Source: Pleodorina starrii (taxonomy: Eukaryota; Chlorophyta; Chlorophyceae; Chlamydomonadales; Volvocaceae). From it: a DNA stretch of 64,000 nt. Each line of letters begins with the position of its first letter. Position 1 is the stretch's first letter. Under the pieces are notes generated by a model. The model was not told where the DNA came from, made no database searches, and was given only the letters and a program-made list of their open reading frames with translations. Below, piece by piece: positions 33,501 to 44,467 of this stretch. The stretch lies in assembly GCA_030267565.1 (NCBI GenBank), contig BRXU01000003.1, positions 5,679,001 through 5,743,000 of the forward strand, given 5' to 3'. Made by a program: the position numbers and the translations under genes.

Positions 33501-36500
33501 GCGTACCGGCAGCTCGCCCTCGTTGGCTGGCGGCTTGACCTCAATGCCCATCAGCGCGGGCCGCGTGTTCTTGGCCAGGATGGCCTGGGCCACGGCGCTG
33601 GCGCTGGCCAGCGCCGCCTCGTCCACCGGCGGGTGCACGCCCACACGCCACGTGTAGCCGGGCTTCTCGGTTTGCTGCGAGCCGGGGGACGCGAACGAGG
33701 GGGGTCAGCGGGTGGGTTGAGACGTCACAGAGGGAGGGCAATGTGGGCGGGCCGGTGAGCAGAACAGGCGGGTCGGTAAGCAGTGGCAGTGTAGCATGAA
33801 TGCAGTCAAGCCCATGTGAGCACCCGGAAGCGGCCGGGAGGGGCGCGCGCGGCGTGCGGCGGTTGAGATGAGACGTGCCGTGCAGTGTTTTGTGGGGGCG
33901 ACAGGGTGCGGCCGGGGGTTACCGTATCCACGTATAGGCCGGAGCCCGGGGGTGGCCGGGGGGGTGGCCGTGAGGCGCGCACGGGCACGCGTCCCCTGGC
34001 GAGCAGCTGGGGCAAGGCGCACGGTGCGGTCGCGTGGGGCAGCGGCGCGCGTGCCCTGCACGGGCCCAGGCCCCGGACACAGGCACGGGCACAGGCATGC
34101 CACCCGGACAACCCGGGTGGCATGCCTGTGCCTGCGCCTGCGCCGGTGACGGGTAGCGCTACATCGGCTCACTCACCACCGCCATCATCTTCTTGAGGAT
34201 CTCGGGCAGCTGAGCGCGCAGCGGCGACAGCGCGTCCACGTACTCCGCGATGCTATGGCCCACCATCGACGTTGGCTTGATGCCGAAGACGCCCATGGGT
34301 GTGTCGGACACGGATTGGACCTGCGGCGGTGCAGCGAGGGGGAGGGGGGGCGAGCGGGTGAACGAGGGTAAGGGGGAGGCGGGCGCAACGCCAGGACGGC
34401 TACGGCTACACGGCCAGCACTACAGCGGGCCTAGCGCATGCTCTGCCTCGCCGCTACTGCCTTCTCCCCCTCCTCCTCAACCCCTGCCTCCCGCCCCCGC
34501 CTCCGGCTGCCCGCCGCTGCCTTCCCGCCGTCGCTCACCACGCCCGTCTCGTCCACCACCAGCGACAGTCGGCGCTCGTCCAGCCCCCTCTCCCAGGTGG
34601 AGAACTCCACATTGACCACGTGCGTGATGACGTCATTCTCCTCACGGATGCTCAGGTGCGGCTTGACGGGCACCGACTGCTTCTTGGCGTCCAGCATCAC
34701 CACCGTGGCGGCGTTCCTGCGTTCCCGAAAGGGCGGGCGGGTCGGGGACGGCGCGGGGCGCGGCGCGGCGAGCAGGAGGGGCCGTGGTGAGGTAGGAGAA
34801 GGGCGGTGCGGCCGCCGCGCGCGAGAGCACGGCCGGTACGAAAGGATGGCGGAGTCACGGAAGGGAGCGGAACGACATCAAGAGCAGCCGGATGAGAAGC
34901 AGCTGGTGGCGGTGGTTTTGAAGGTGGAAAAAAACGACACCGGTGGTTGGGATGTGGCCCTTGACGCATACGCGCGGCCCCACCTGCAGCTCTGCAGCGG
35001 CACCTTGGCGGGCGGCTCCTTCATGTACTTGTAGTGCAGCTGCGAGTAGGGGTGGCTCATGAGTTGGCTGATGTCCATCTTGACAGCCTGGGGGGAGGGG
35101 CGGGGGGGGGAGGGGTGGCGGCACAGGGAGGTTGGGGGTCGAGAGGTGCATGTGTGTAAAAGAGCGACCTGCCGGGGTTGGAGGGTGCCGTGTGGGGTGA
35201 GGTTGTAGAGAATGACATGCGAAAGTGAAATACAACCAGCCATTATGCACGCCTACACCATGCACGCACAGACGCGCGCTCACGCACGCACGCCTGTCCA
35301 CGCGCGTGCACACGCGCACGTAGGCGCACAAAAGCTCAAGGGCCGGCGGTTGCGCGCCACACCTGCTTGGGCGTGTATCCCAGCGCGGATGCGAGGTCGG
35401 TGTTCATGTACATGATGCGGCCCTTGTGGTCGGTCACCATCATGTTGGTCTGGTCGTTGCGCACGCGCTTGATGTGCACCACGAAGATGCGCTGGCTGTC
35501 GGTGCCGCCCAGCGTGATCTGATTCGTGCGGAAAAGGGACAGACAAGGGCGAGGCGCGCGGATTCATAGGGTTGAGAGGACGCGGAGGCGCGAGGGCGGG
35601 CAGGGTAACGCAGCAGGATCACAGAGGAGCGTAAGCGGGGGAGAGCATAAGGGCTGTTCGGCGGGACAGGGGCCGAGGGCCGCGATGACAGGGTGACGAT
35701 GAACGCGCGCAGCCGGCACACGGGCAGAGGCCCGAACCCGCGATCTGGATGGCCGGCTCGGGCTCGGCTCCCTGGCTGCCTCGGCTCTCTCCTACCTTGA
35801 GCCTGCACGCCACTGGCTCCGTGTACTTGTGCAGCAGGTGCACCTGCTCGCTGCTGACGCGGCCCTCCTGGAACTCGGCCTCAGTGGAGGCGTTGGCCAG
35901 GTCCAGCAGCTTGATCAGCACGTCCTGGATGAGGGAAGGGGCGAGAGGGAGGGGAGTGGGGTGGGAATGAGGAGAGTAGTGGCAGAGGCAGCAAGGGGGA
36001 GGGCAGCGGGCAGGAGCAGCGGGGGAGCTGCAGCCAGGGGAAGGCGCATCGGGCAGCAGAGGCGGCAGCAGCGGCAGCCAACGAAGGAAACGGCGCGAAG
36101 CGGAGGTGGCGGCGGCTGTCAACGGCCGCAGCAGCCCTAGCGGAAAACGGGACCGTCAGCGGCCAGCAGCACCCCGCGCAGAGGAGCCACCGTCCAACCG
36201 CCGCTCCGCCCAACTCCCCACCCCCCCTTGCTTCTCTGCCGCGCGCCGCGCAGGCCACACACGACGCGCCACCCCCCACCCCGATCCGCCCGCCCGATCC
36301 GCCCGCCCGCACCTGCTCCGTTGCCAGCGTGTTGAAGGGCCTGCCCACCACCTCGTTAGGGCTGCGGCCGAACCAGTCGCTGAAGCGCTGGTCCACGCAC
36401 AGGATGGTGCCCTGCGTCATCATCCACGCGTGCACGGTGCCCGGGTCGTCCTCCGCCGGCTTCAGCACACCCATGAACAAGCTGCGGGGCGGAGCAGGGT

Positions 36501-39500
36501 GGAGCGAGGCGGGGCGGGGCGGGAGGGCGACACATGAGGTTTAAGCAATACGTAACCACAGCGACTGGACGGGGACGGCGTTGGCATGGTGCGGGGTGGG
36601 AGCGACAGGGGGCGGCAAGAGCAGTGGCGGTGACGGGCGGTTGACAGACGGACAATGGGGTACATGGGCAGTTACGGACGGCACGGGAGGCGCTGGACCC
36701 ACCTGTCAGCGCCGGTCCCCGACACCTTGGTGACGGCAATCTTGAGCGGGAACACGAAGCGGTCCTTGTGGATTGCCACGACCTCCCGGATGGTGTCCAG
36801 GATCTTGGCCTTGCCTGCGGGGCGCGGCGCGATGTGGGAGCGGAGCGGCACGCGTTAGCGCCACCGACGCACTTGTTGCAGCCGCAGCCGCAGCCGCGGC
36901 CGCCGGCGTGAGTTCACTTCCAGGGTCACAAGCGGGGCGTGCACGGCACGTCAGGACAGGGCGGAGCAGGCCTTCCCAAGGCGCGCACATGCGGAATGCC
37001 GCAACAATCCGCCGCGGCGACCTAATCCGCCGCCAACCGACGCGTCCAAAGCGAACAGCCGCGCGTGCCGGCGCACACATCGCGATGCCGCCCGACGCCA
37101 CGACATGCCGGCCCAACCACCGCGACCCCGGCCAGAGCCCGCCGGCCCGCCGCCCCTCCCCCGCAGATCCGCACCCACACCCGCACCCACCCGTGGTGGT
37201 ATAGTTGCGCAGGTAGCCGTTGTGTCGCTGGCTAAAGGGCTGCGGCATGAGGATGGAAATGTTCTTGCCCTCCAGCTCGCCCTTCTTGTAGCCAAACAGC
37301 TTCATGAGCGGCTTGTTGGCCATCTGGATGATGCCCACCGCATTGATCACCGCCACCGCGTTGTTCTTCTCGTCCACCTGCACACAAACAACCGCCACCC
37401 GCCATGTATGTACCCGCCAGCACCGCGAGGCATCAATCATGCCGGTCACCGATGACATGGACACTTGCGTCGCCACACCAGGAGGCGAGGGTGAGGGCGA
37501 GGCGCGCAATGACCAGCGCGGAAGGAGGGCACCGGTACAGGTGCAAGGTCCCGGGAACGCCGGCCGCGCCGGCCGCACGCGCGCCTGTGGGGCTGCGCTT
37601 GTGGTCGCGTCCGGTCACCGCGCCCGGGAGCCTGCACCCGTCACAAGCGGGGTAGCGGGCAGCCCAAGCGGACTGCCCAAGTGGGCGAGCACCGCATGCA
37701 TGCACGCACCGCACCGGACGTACCTGCGCCAGCATGGACGTGGGGTCGCCGTCGCCCACGGCGTCGCTCAGCATGGCGTCGTTGGCTGCGTTCTCCTGCT
37801 GCTCCTCCACCTTGTCAGCCTCGCTGCGCGGGTGGTGTGTGGTGTGTGTGGGGGGGCAGGGGGCGGCGCGCGGGAGTAGGGAGCACGGTCGCACGGAAGC
37901 GGGGGTTGGGTGCAGGGACGACGCGTGCGAGCGGCGAAGCGGGTGCACAGGGCTGAACGAGGACCAGCGGCTGACGTGTCTGATAAGGATCCGGCAGCTC
38001 AGGGCCCTGACAGCTTCACGCGGTGATGGGGAGGGATGCGATATATGCGAGGGCCCGGGCGATACACGGAAGCGGTCACTGAACGTGCAGCCGTTGCCCC
38101 AAGTACAAGCAGCAGCTGCTGAGCTCAGCGCCCACGCCGGACGCCGCACCGCACAAGTGGACGGGTGCGGGGAGGACCCGCGGACCCGGCCGCCTGCCTT
38201 ACCTGTAGTACTTGGCGGCGGTCCACGGGTCGTTCTTGACCTCTTCAAGGAAGCGCCCGTAGCTGCGCAGTAGCTTGACGCTGCTGGGGTACCTGCGCTC
38301 CGAAACCAACCAAGGTGCCCACCCGGGTGCCGACAGGCCGAGGCCGAGGGCGTCAGACGCGACTCACAGGCTCATGCCACACACGGCGGCCAACACAGGG
38401 GCCACGCCTGGGGCACATACCCCTGGGCGCGAGTCATGCAAAAAATCCAGTGGGCGCAAATGTCGAGTTTCGTCCGCTTGCAGCTGAGCTGTGTCGCCGG
38501 TTCGGCACGATGGGCGAGGTTCCGAAGCCCCCCAATCTCCCGGGTCTCGCCCAAGCCGGCTTTTGCTTTTGCAAGCGCCCACGTGCATGCCATGCCGACA
38601 CCGCCTCCCATACCACATTCATCTTCGCCCCCCCCAACACACAACACACACATTCAGGAGCGGCCCTTCCAAAACGATCGGCCCCAGGACTGGAAGAAAT
38701 CTTCCGAGCGGCTAGGACCGTAACACACCCGCACAAGCAGGCACAGCACCCAGTTTGTGGGTCAGTGGGTTTGGGAGGGGCTCGCCGGAGCCGCATCCAA
38801 CGCTCCACCTCCCTGGCTTGCTTTTGCCGTTCTTCGTAGTTCTCCCTCGTAAGGGATTGCAACGTCTCACGACAGGCTTCACACCGCACTCGCCAACACT
38901 TGCACAACTCAGGACGTTTCCCCACCAACAGGGCGACAACAGCCCACAGCACCGCGCTCACCTGTCGAGCACCATCTTGTAGGTGCGGTCCGCCTTGGTC
39001 TTGGACACCTCGATCTGGCGAAAGGCGCGTGCCAGCGCGTTAAACGACACGTCGTGGTGCAGCAGCTGCTTCCAAAAGTGGCGGGTCGCGTACAGCGCGC
39101 TCTTGTGCGCGCGGAGCAGCAGCCTGCGGTGGTAGTGGTGCAGCAGCAGCAGCAGCAGCAGCGATAGCGGCGGCGGCAATGACATTAGCAGCGGCGGGGG
39201 GGCGGGGATGCAGTCGCGTGCAGCTCATTTCCAATTACAGGCTAAAGAGGGTTAAGGGGAGGCGCGCCGGCGCGTGTGGGCGACCGCCAAGGAGACCCCG
39301 CTGCGACGCATCCGCAGCTCTTTCCCGCGCGCTCTTCATAACCCAAGGGGTCTGCGAGTCTCATCCGCCCGTCCCGCCCCGCGCACAGCATGACACATGC
39401 CCACGCACAGCACGCCGCATGTCCACACACAGCATGTACACACACCACGCCACACCATGCGCCCTCGCGCGCCCACCTGTAGTTGCGTTGGAACTCGACG

Positions 39501-42500
39501 TACGACACCAGGTCCACCGCGCTCTCGCCGCTGCTCTGGCTCTGCGCCTTCTGCTTGTGCTCCTGCTCGCGCACAAAGATGGCGAAGCGGTCGCTGATTG
39601 GCGGCTCCAGCTTCTTCGCCTGCTGCAGCTGCGTCACGCCGCTCTGGTAGTTGTTCTGCACCTCGATCAGAAAGTTCGAGTAGGTGATGGTCAGGAACAC
39701 GTCGTCGTGGAACTGCGCCAGCCCGACCTGCAAGGAGGAAGAACGACAATACCGGTACCGCAGCGGCGGGGTGGAGGAGGGGCAAAGAGCCGGAGGCGGA
39801 GGCGTAGGAGAGGTGCAATGGTACAATGCGAAACTGGTACTGGGCGCGGAGGAGAGCGGGGTAGAGGGAAGAAAAACAGTTCGAGGAGGCCCGGTTGGGG
39901 AGGAGGGCGGGGGTAAAGCACGGCAGTGCATCACGAAGCGTGCAGTGTTAACGCCTCGAGAGTGACGCGCGCGCGGCAGGCGCGGAGCGAAGCGGGGCCG
40001 CACCAGACACAACACGGGTTGGAGGATACCGTACGCTAACCACGAGGCGGCCGCGCGTCAGGGGCCAGCAAGAGATCGGTTAGGCGGGCGGGGCGATAGC
40101 CACGCGTACAGGATGGTGCGCGCACGCGAGCGGTTCGTAGGCGGCGCAATCAGTTGCTCTAGAGGTGAAGGCAGGAAACACCATCGGCAGCCCCCTGCAG
40201 TCCCATCAGCCATCCCTCCGCCCCCCCCCGCACAGGGCGTGACACCGCACGCCGCACCCCGGCGCACCGCACCGCACCTTGATGATCGTCTCCGCCAGCT
40301 TGACTGCGTCAGTGTCCAGCACGTCGTCTTCCGTCCACTTGCGCGCCACCCGAGATACAATCTCCACTTCCATCGCGTCCGGGAAGCGGTAAATATCCTT
40401 CAGGCGCGACTTGTTGGGGTCGATGTGGCTGTGCGGGCGCGAGCGCGGGGGCGCGCGGGCAGGAGGCGGCAGCGGGGGGGGGGGCGGAGCGGCGGAGCGG
40501 AAACACGGGTTGCTTGACCGCGGCTCGCGGCGCGGCGCAAAAGATAGCGCCAGCCGGGCCAAGTAACGTGATGTGTGCTGCAGGCGCAGGTTACAAAACA
40601 AGCGCAGTGTGCGTGCTCCACCCCACACACACCTCGCGCCCCAAGATCGAAACGAGATGCACTCCCGAGCCGCCCATTTCTCGACCCCCACCCATCCCGC
40701 CCGTTAGGCACCGCCCCGCCCCCGCAGAGACGTTCACGCCCCTCCTCCGACCGACCTCCGACCCCGCCTCCAGAACCCCACCTTCGCCTCCTCCGCAACC
40801 CAAGTGCCCCTCAACGCCTGTCACGCCCGCGCTCACCAGAACGACCGGATGGCGAGTTTGACGCTGATGCGTAGCCGGATGAACGAAATCAGAAAGCCGA
40901 CTGCCAGCACGGGCAGCAGACCTGCTACCATCACGGTGGTCAACTTGGACCTGGCGCATTAACGCGGCAGCGGCAGTGAAGGGGCGAGGCGGGGCAGATC
41001 GGCATCAGCGGCATGGCCCAATCAGCCCCCCTCCCGCCTCCCCAGAGCGTCAAGCCAGGGGCCTATAACGCGCTGCGCTCGGGGCTGCCGCCGGGCGGTG
41101 CCCGCGGCAGTGTCCCTTCCAGCCCTCAAACACCATACGTGTGCATTTGAGCCTTCCCCCCCCCCCCCCGCCCTGCCGCGCCGGCATAACCAGGCTGAAG
41201 TGGCGGCGGGCACCTTCCCAGCTCCGGGCTTGCTCCCTGTCAGGCCGGGCTGGGCCGCCCTTGCCCTTGCTATCGCACCCCGCAGACCCTCAGGCCGCAC
41301 CTGAAGTCGTCTTCACGCCGATGGGGGCTGAACGTGAGCACCAGCAGCACCATGCCCGCCCAGCTGACCATGGCGTACAGCCCGGCCCTGATGTGGTTGA
41401 TCCACTCAATAAAGTGCGGTTCCTGCGGCGAGACACAGCAATGGGGCGAGGCGGCGTCGGTATGGCTCCTCGAAACATTCATCCGGGGCGGGCAAGCTGG
41501 TCATGGGGTTTTCATTCTCTGGCGCGGAGGGATGGAGGGTGGGTTTGTGGCTATGGGACATGTGTCCACGGCGCGGGAGGACAGCAGGGAGGACCGCAAG
41601 GCAGTAACCGGGATGACCGAGGGTGCGGCGAGTTTCGCGCGGGTGCGGGCGCAACAGGTCCCGCCTGCTGTGTACCGGCGCGTTTCGGGCGCCTCCCGGA
41701 ACCCACGCGGCGCCGACACGTCGCGCCGCGACCGGCCCACACCCAACCCACGGGTCACCCATCCATCGCCCCCTTCACGCACCGCCACGCCGCGCTATGA
41801 CCCACCGACCCGTGGGTCACTCACCCATCGGACGTAGGACCAGAACAGAAACGCCGATGTGGCGCTGAGGATGACGGCCTGCACGCGTGTGAGGCCCGCC
41901 AGCACTGCCACCGTCACCGTCATGATAGTCTTGACCATCAGGCCGCGCACCTCCACGCGCGCGTGCGGCGCCGAGAGCCAGCGCCGACTGGCGGGATTCA
42001 TCTCAAAGTCTGCCACCGTCATGGCAAAGGCGATGAAGCAAAAGACCACGGAGCAGCCCAGCGCCACCGCGCCGTGGACCAGGTGGGGCATGGCCAGGCA
42101 CTCTTTTGGGGAGCGGGCGGCGGGGCGGGGCGGGGGGCGCGGGCGGGCGGGCGGCGGGGCGGTGAGGTGGTGAGGGCGGGGTGGTATAAGTGCAAGCGAA
42201 GTACCAGTGAGGGCGGGGGCAAAGGGCGGGGCGGTTGTGCTGCTGGTACTAAGGGTGAGGGCGTGCGAGTGGGCGGCCGGGTAATGTGGGTGGTGCGGAA
42301 GGATCGGGCAGTGCTGGGACCTGGAAGGTAGGGGGAAGGCGGAGTTGCCGGGGGGGCCGGTGGGTTCGCTGTAAGGTGGGATGATGTGGGGCCCGTGACC
42401 GATTCAACGGAAAGCGGTGCGGCCGGCCAGCCGCTCATGGCCCGGCTCCCTGGCGTCCCACCGCTGACACGCTTCACTCTCCTCGGCGCTCCGCAGCGGG

Positions 42501-44467
42501 CCCAGGGGAACAGCCGCTCAACGGGGCTGTTCGAAGAGTGCGATTCGCCCCCTTTAGTAGTCATCCGCATGGTCTGGCGGCCCACCCTTCCTTTCGCCCT
42601 GGCACCACACTACTACAGCCCGAAAGCAGTAGGTACCGCATTTCCCGACCCGCGGGCAGATGCAGCTTCGGCCCACTAGGATCCCGCCTCGGCGCCAGGA
42701 CAGGCTCTCAGCGGCCAGGCCCCCCTCCGCAGGCTGCGTTGGCGCCTCCAGCGGCTGCGCACGTACACGCGCGTGAGGGCGCGCCCCCTCTTCAGGGAAC
42801 CAGTCGACAAGCGCAGGGGCTCTGGTCTTGAGCCAGCCAGCCAGCGAGCGAAAGTGAAGGCGTGCGCTGCCGGCCCCTTAACGGTACTCACTGACGTCCG
42901 GGAAGGCACGCAGGTGGAAGCGGATGTTGTCATCTGGGTCGAACCAGCGGCAGCTCAGCGCCACCATGAAAATGGCGAGCGAGCCGACGTAAAAGACCAC
43001 GAAGAAGGTCGCCACCACGATGCGCAGCATCTTGATGGGCCTTTCAGGAGCAGGGGCAGCAGCGGCGCGGCGCAGGGACACGCAGGGAGCGAAGGCGGCC
43101 CGTGGATGCGTTTGTGTTTCGTTTGGGGCGATGCAAGCAGGCGCCCAAGAGGCGACGGAAAGCCAAGCCCCGTTGCCCGGGGCAATTCGCCGGCGCGCAC
43201 GCACGCCCGTGCCTTGCGGCCCGCACGCGCTTCGCGGCCCGCCCGTGCCTCACGTGCATGCATGCAGTCCCAAGGCGGGATGTGTCATGTGTTGCAACAG
43301 AGGCGCTTTGCTGTCTGATGTGGTGTGGTGTGGGGTAGTGAGCGGAGGGTAGACTGCGGGGCGGCTGATGCTCTGCAAGCGGGTTGCTGAGCCACCCCGA
43401 AAGCCCCCTGCCCAAGCGCCCCCGCCCGCACATCCACCAGTTTCGCCCGCCCGCCCACCCGCCCCCCGGAGCTCACCACACGTATGGAAATCGGTCGTTC
43501 TTGAAGCACCACCCGACCCACACGCACAACACGACGCTGACCGCCAATGCCGCCGCCAACGAGTACAAGATGCTCACAAAAAAGTGGTAGCCCTGTGCGG
43601 TCGGAAGGAGTGTGGGAGGGGTGTCGGGCGGCACCAGAGACAGGTCATGATATGAGGACGTCCGGAAGCTTGGAGCATTCGTGCTCTAGTAGTATTTGGG
43701 CTAACCACGTAGGGACCGCTGGCAAGGTGGGTGTTCAAGCCCGCATGACCCGTGGGCCGCCAGAGGGCCAGGGCTCGTGCCCCATCCCCAGCGTGCCCTG
43801 GCCATCAGGCGGCCCGAGCCCAGCGTGCCTTGCACTGTGTCGCAAGGGGCCTCACCTTGGCTACGATGGGGTTGCTGAAATGGACCCATTTCACCGCCTT
43901 CCAGTACCAAGCTGCTGTGTCGATGGACCACCCTGGAGCAGAGGAAGGGTCACGTGTTTCACCCCCCGTATCACGTGTGCCTCAGGTGATCTGCCTTGAT
44001 CATGGGGGAACGCAGCCTACCGTATGCGGGGTTGACAATAAGGATAAAACACTGCAAAAAGTCCAGCACCAGCCTCGCCACGGCAAACCGCTTGGACCTA
44101 TCCAGTTTTTCCTTTGCGAGGGTGTACAGCACGCCGAATACGGCCGCCTGGACCGTCTGGTTCTGCTCAAGGAGGTCATTTGCACCGACGTCCCCTCCGC
44201 CACCTCCAGCCCTGCGACCATGGATGCGGGAAAGTGCACCCTAAAGTTTATGCAACCCGAAGACGCCTTCTGACACCAAAATACTTGCGAAGCAGGCCAG
44301 TCGTCAGCAGCTTGTGAGCTGCCCCAGCAGAGTCCTCCTCATGGTGTCTACCAAGAACGGCCGTACGCTCCCCCGCAAGCTTACATGCTCCGGGCATCGC
44401 TCGCCACAGAGTTGGCACCGCTGCCAACGCTGGAGAAGCTGCTGCTCCGGCTGAGGTGCTCGCTCAT
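24592..44467 (-). CDS. TmcB-like ('tiny macrocysts') multi-pass membrane PAS protein, 2138 aa
   Basis: Thirty-nine exons on the minus strand, all GT-AG and all in phase. Transcript order: 44467-44385, 44211-44021, 43932-43856, 43592-43477, 43040-42892, 42102-41825, 41422-41301, 40950-40837, 40428-40278, 39727-39477, 39123-38962, 38292-38203, 37823-37724, 37377-37191, 36814-36703, 36481-36313, 35924-35796, 35518-35363, 35087-34984, 34716-34539, 34320-34177, 33674-33507, 33203-33098, 32791-32580, 32359-32213, 32011-31786, 31256-31081, 30943-30668, 30179-30021, 29424-29302, 29064-28923, 28508-28255, 27835-27698, 27408-27124, 26748-26550, 25988-25849, 25677-25503, 25218-25000, 24800-24592. Residues 1-376 hold about seven membrane spans in the TmcB pattern (FILIVNPAYGWSIDTAAWYW; WCFKNDRFPYVWPIKMLR). 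Residues 377-600 are the helical TPR-like block (KLLRSYGRFLEEVKNDPW). At least three PAS-like modules span 629-960 (GYKKGELEGKNISILMPQPF; SDWFGRSPNEVVGRPFNTLA; TDLASALGYTPKQ), with weaker ones to about 1180. Acidic Gly/Ser linkers, then spans near 1430, 1640, 1810 and 2015 and a charged tail follow. Family members are named from Dictyostelium tmcB; ligand and output are unknown. The start rests on an exon 1 that joins in phase. Confidence 0.92.
25795..25848. repeat. CACACG microsatellite
   Basis: Hexamer run in the PAS gene intron 25678-25848, touching the splice donor of the exon that ends at 25849. Confidence 0.9.
27850..27927. repeat. TCAGGAGGC and GTGC tandem repeats
   Basis: Five GTCAGGAGG/TTCAGGAGGC units followed by a GCGT run in the PAS gene intron 27836-28254. 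Confidence 0.9.
34088..34132. repeat. 20-bp perfect hairpin in a PAS gene intron
   Basis: Arms 34088-34107 and 34113-34132 (GGCACAGGCATGCCACCCGG and its complement) separated by five bases, in intron 33675-34176. Could fold as a strong RNA stem. Confidence 0.95.
41744..41819. repeat. Two intronic palindromic motifs next to a splice donor
   Basis: CAACCCACGGGTCA at 41744-41757 and CGACCCGTGGGTCA at 41806-41819, in the PAS gene intron 41423-41824. The second sits five bases from the splice donor of exon 6. A further, weaker copy (TGACCCGTGGGCCG) is at 43746-43759 in another intron of the same gene. Confidence 0.8.
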
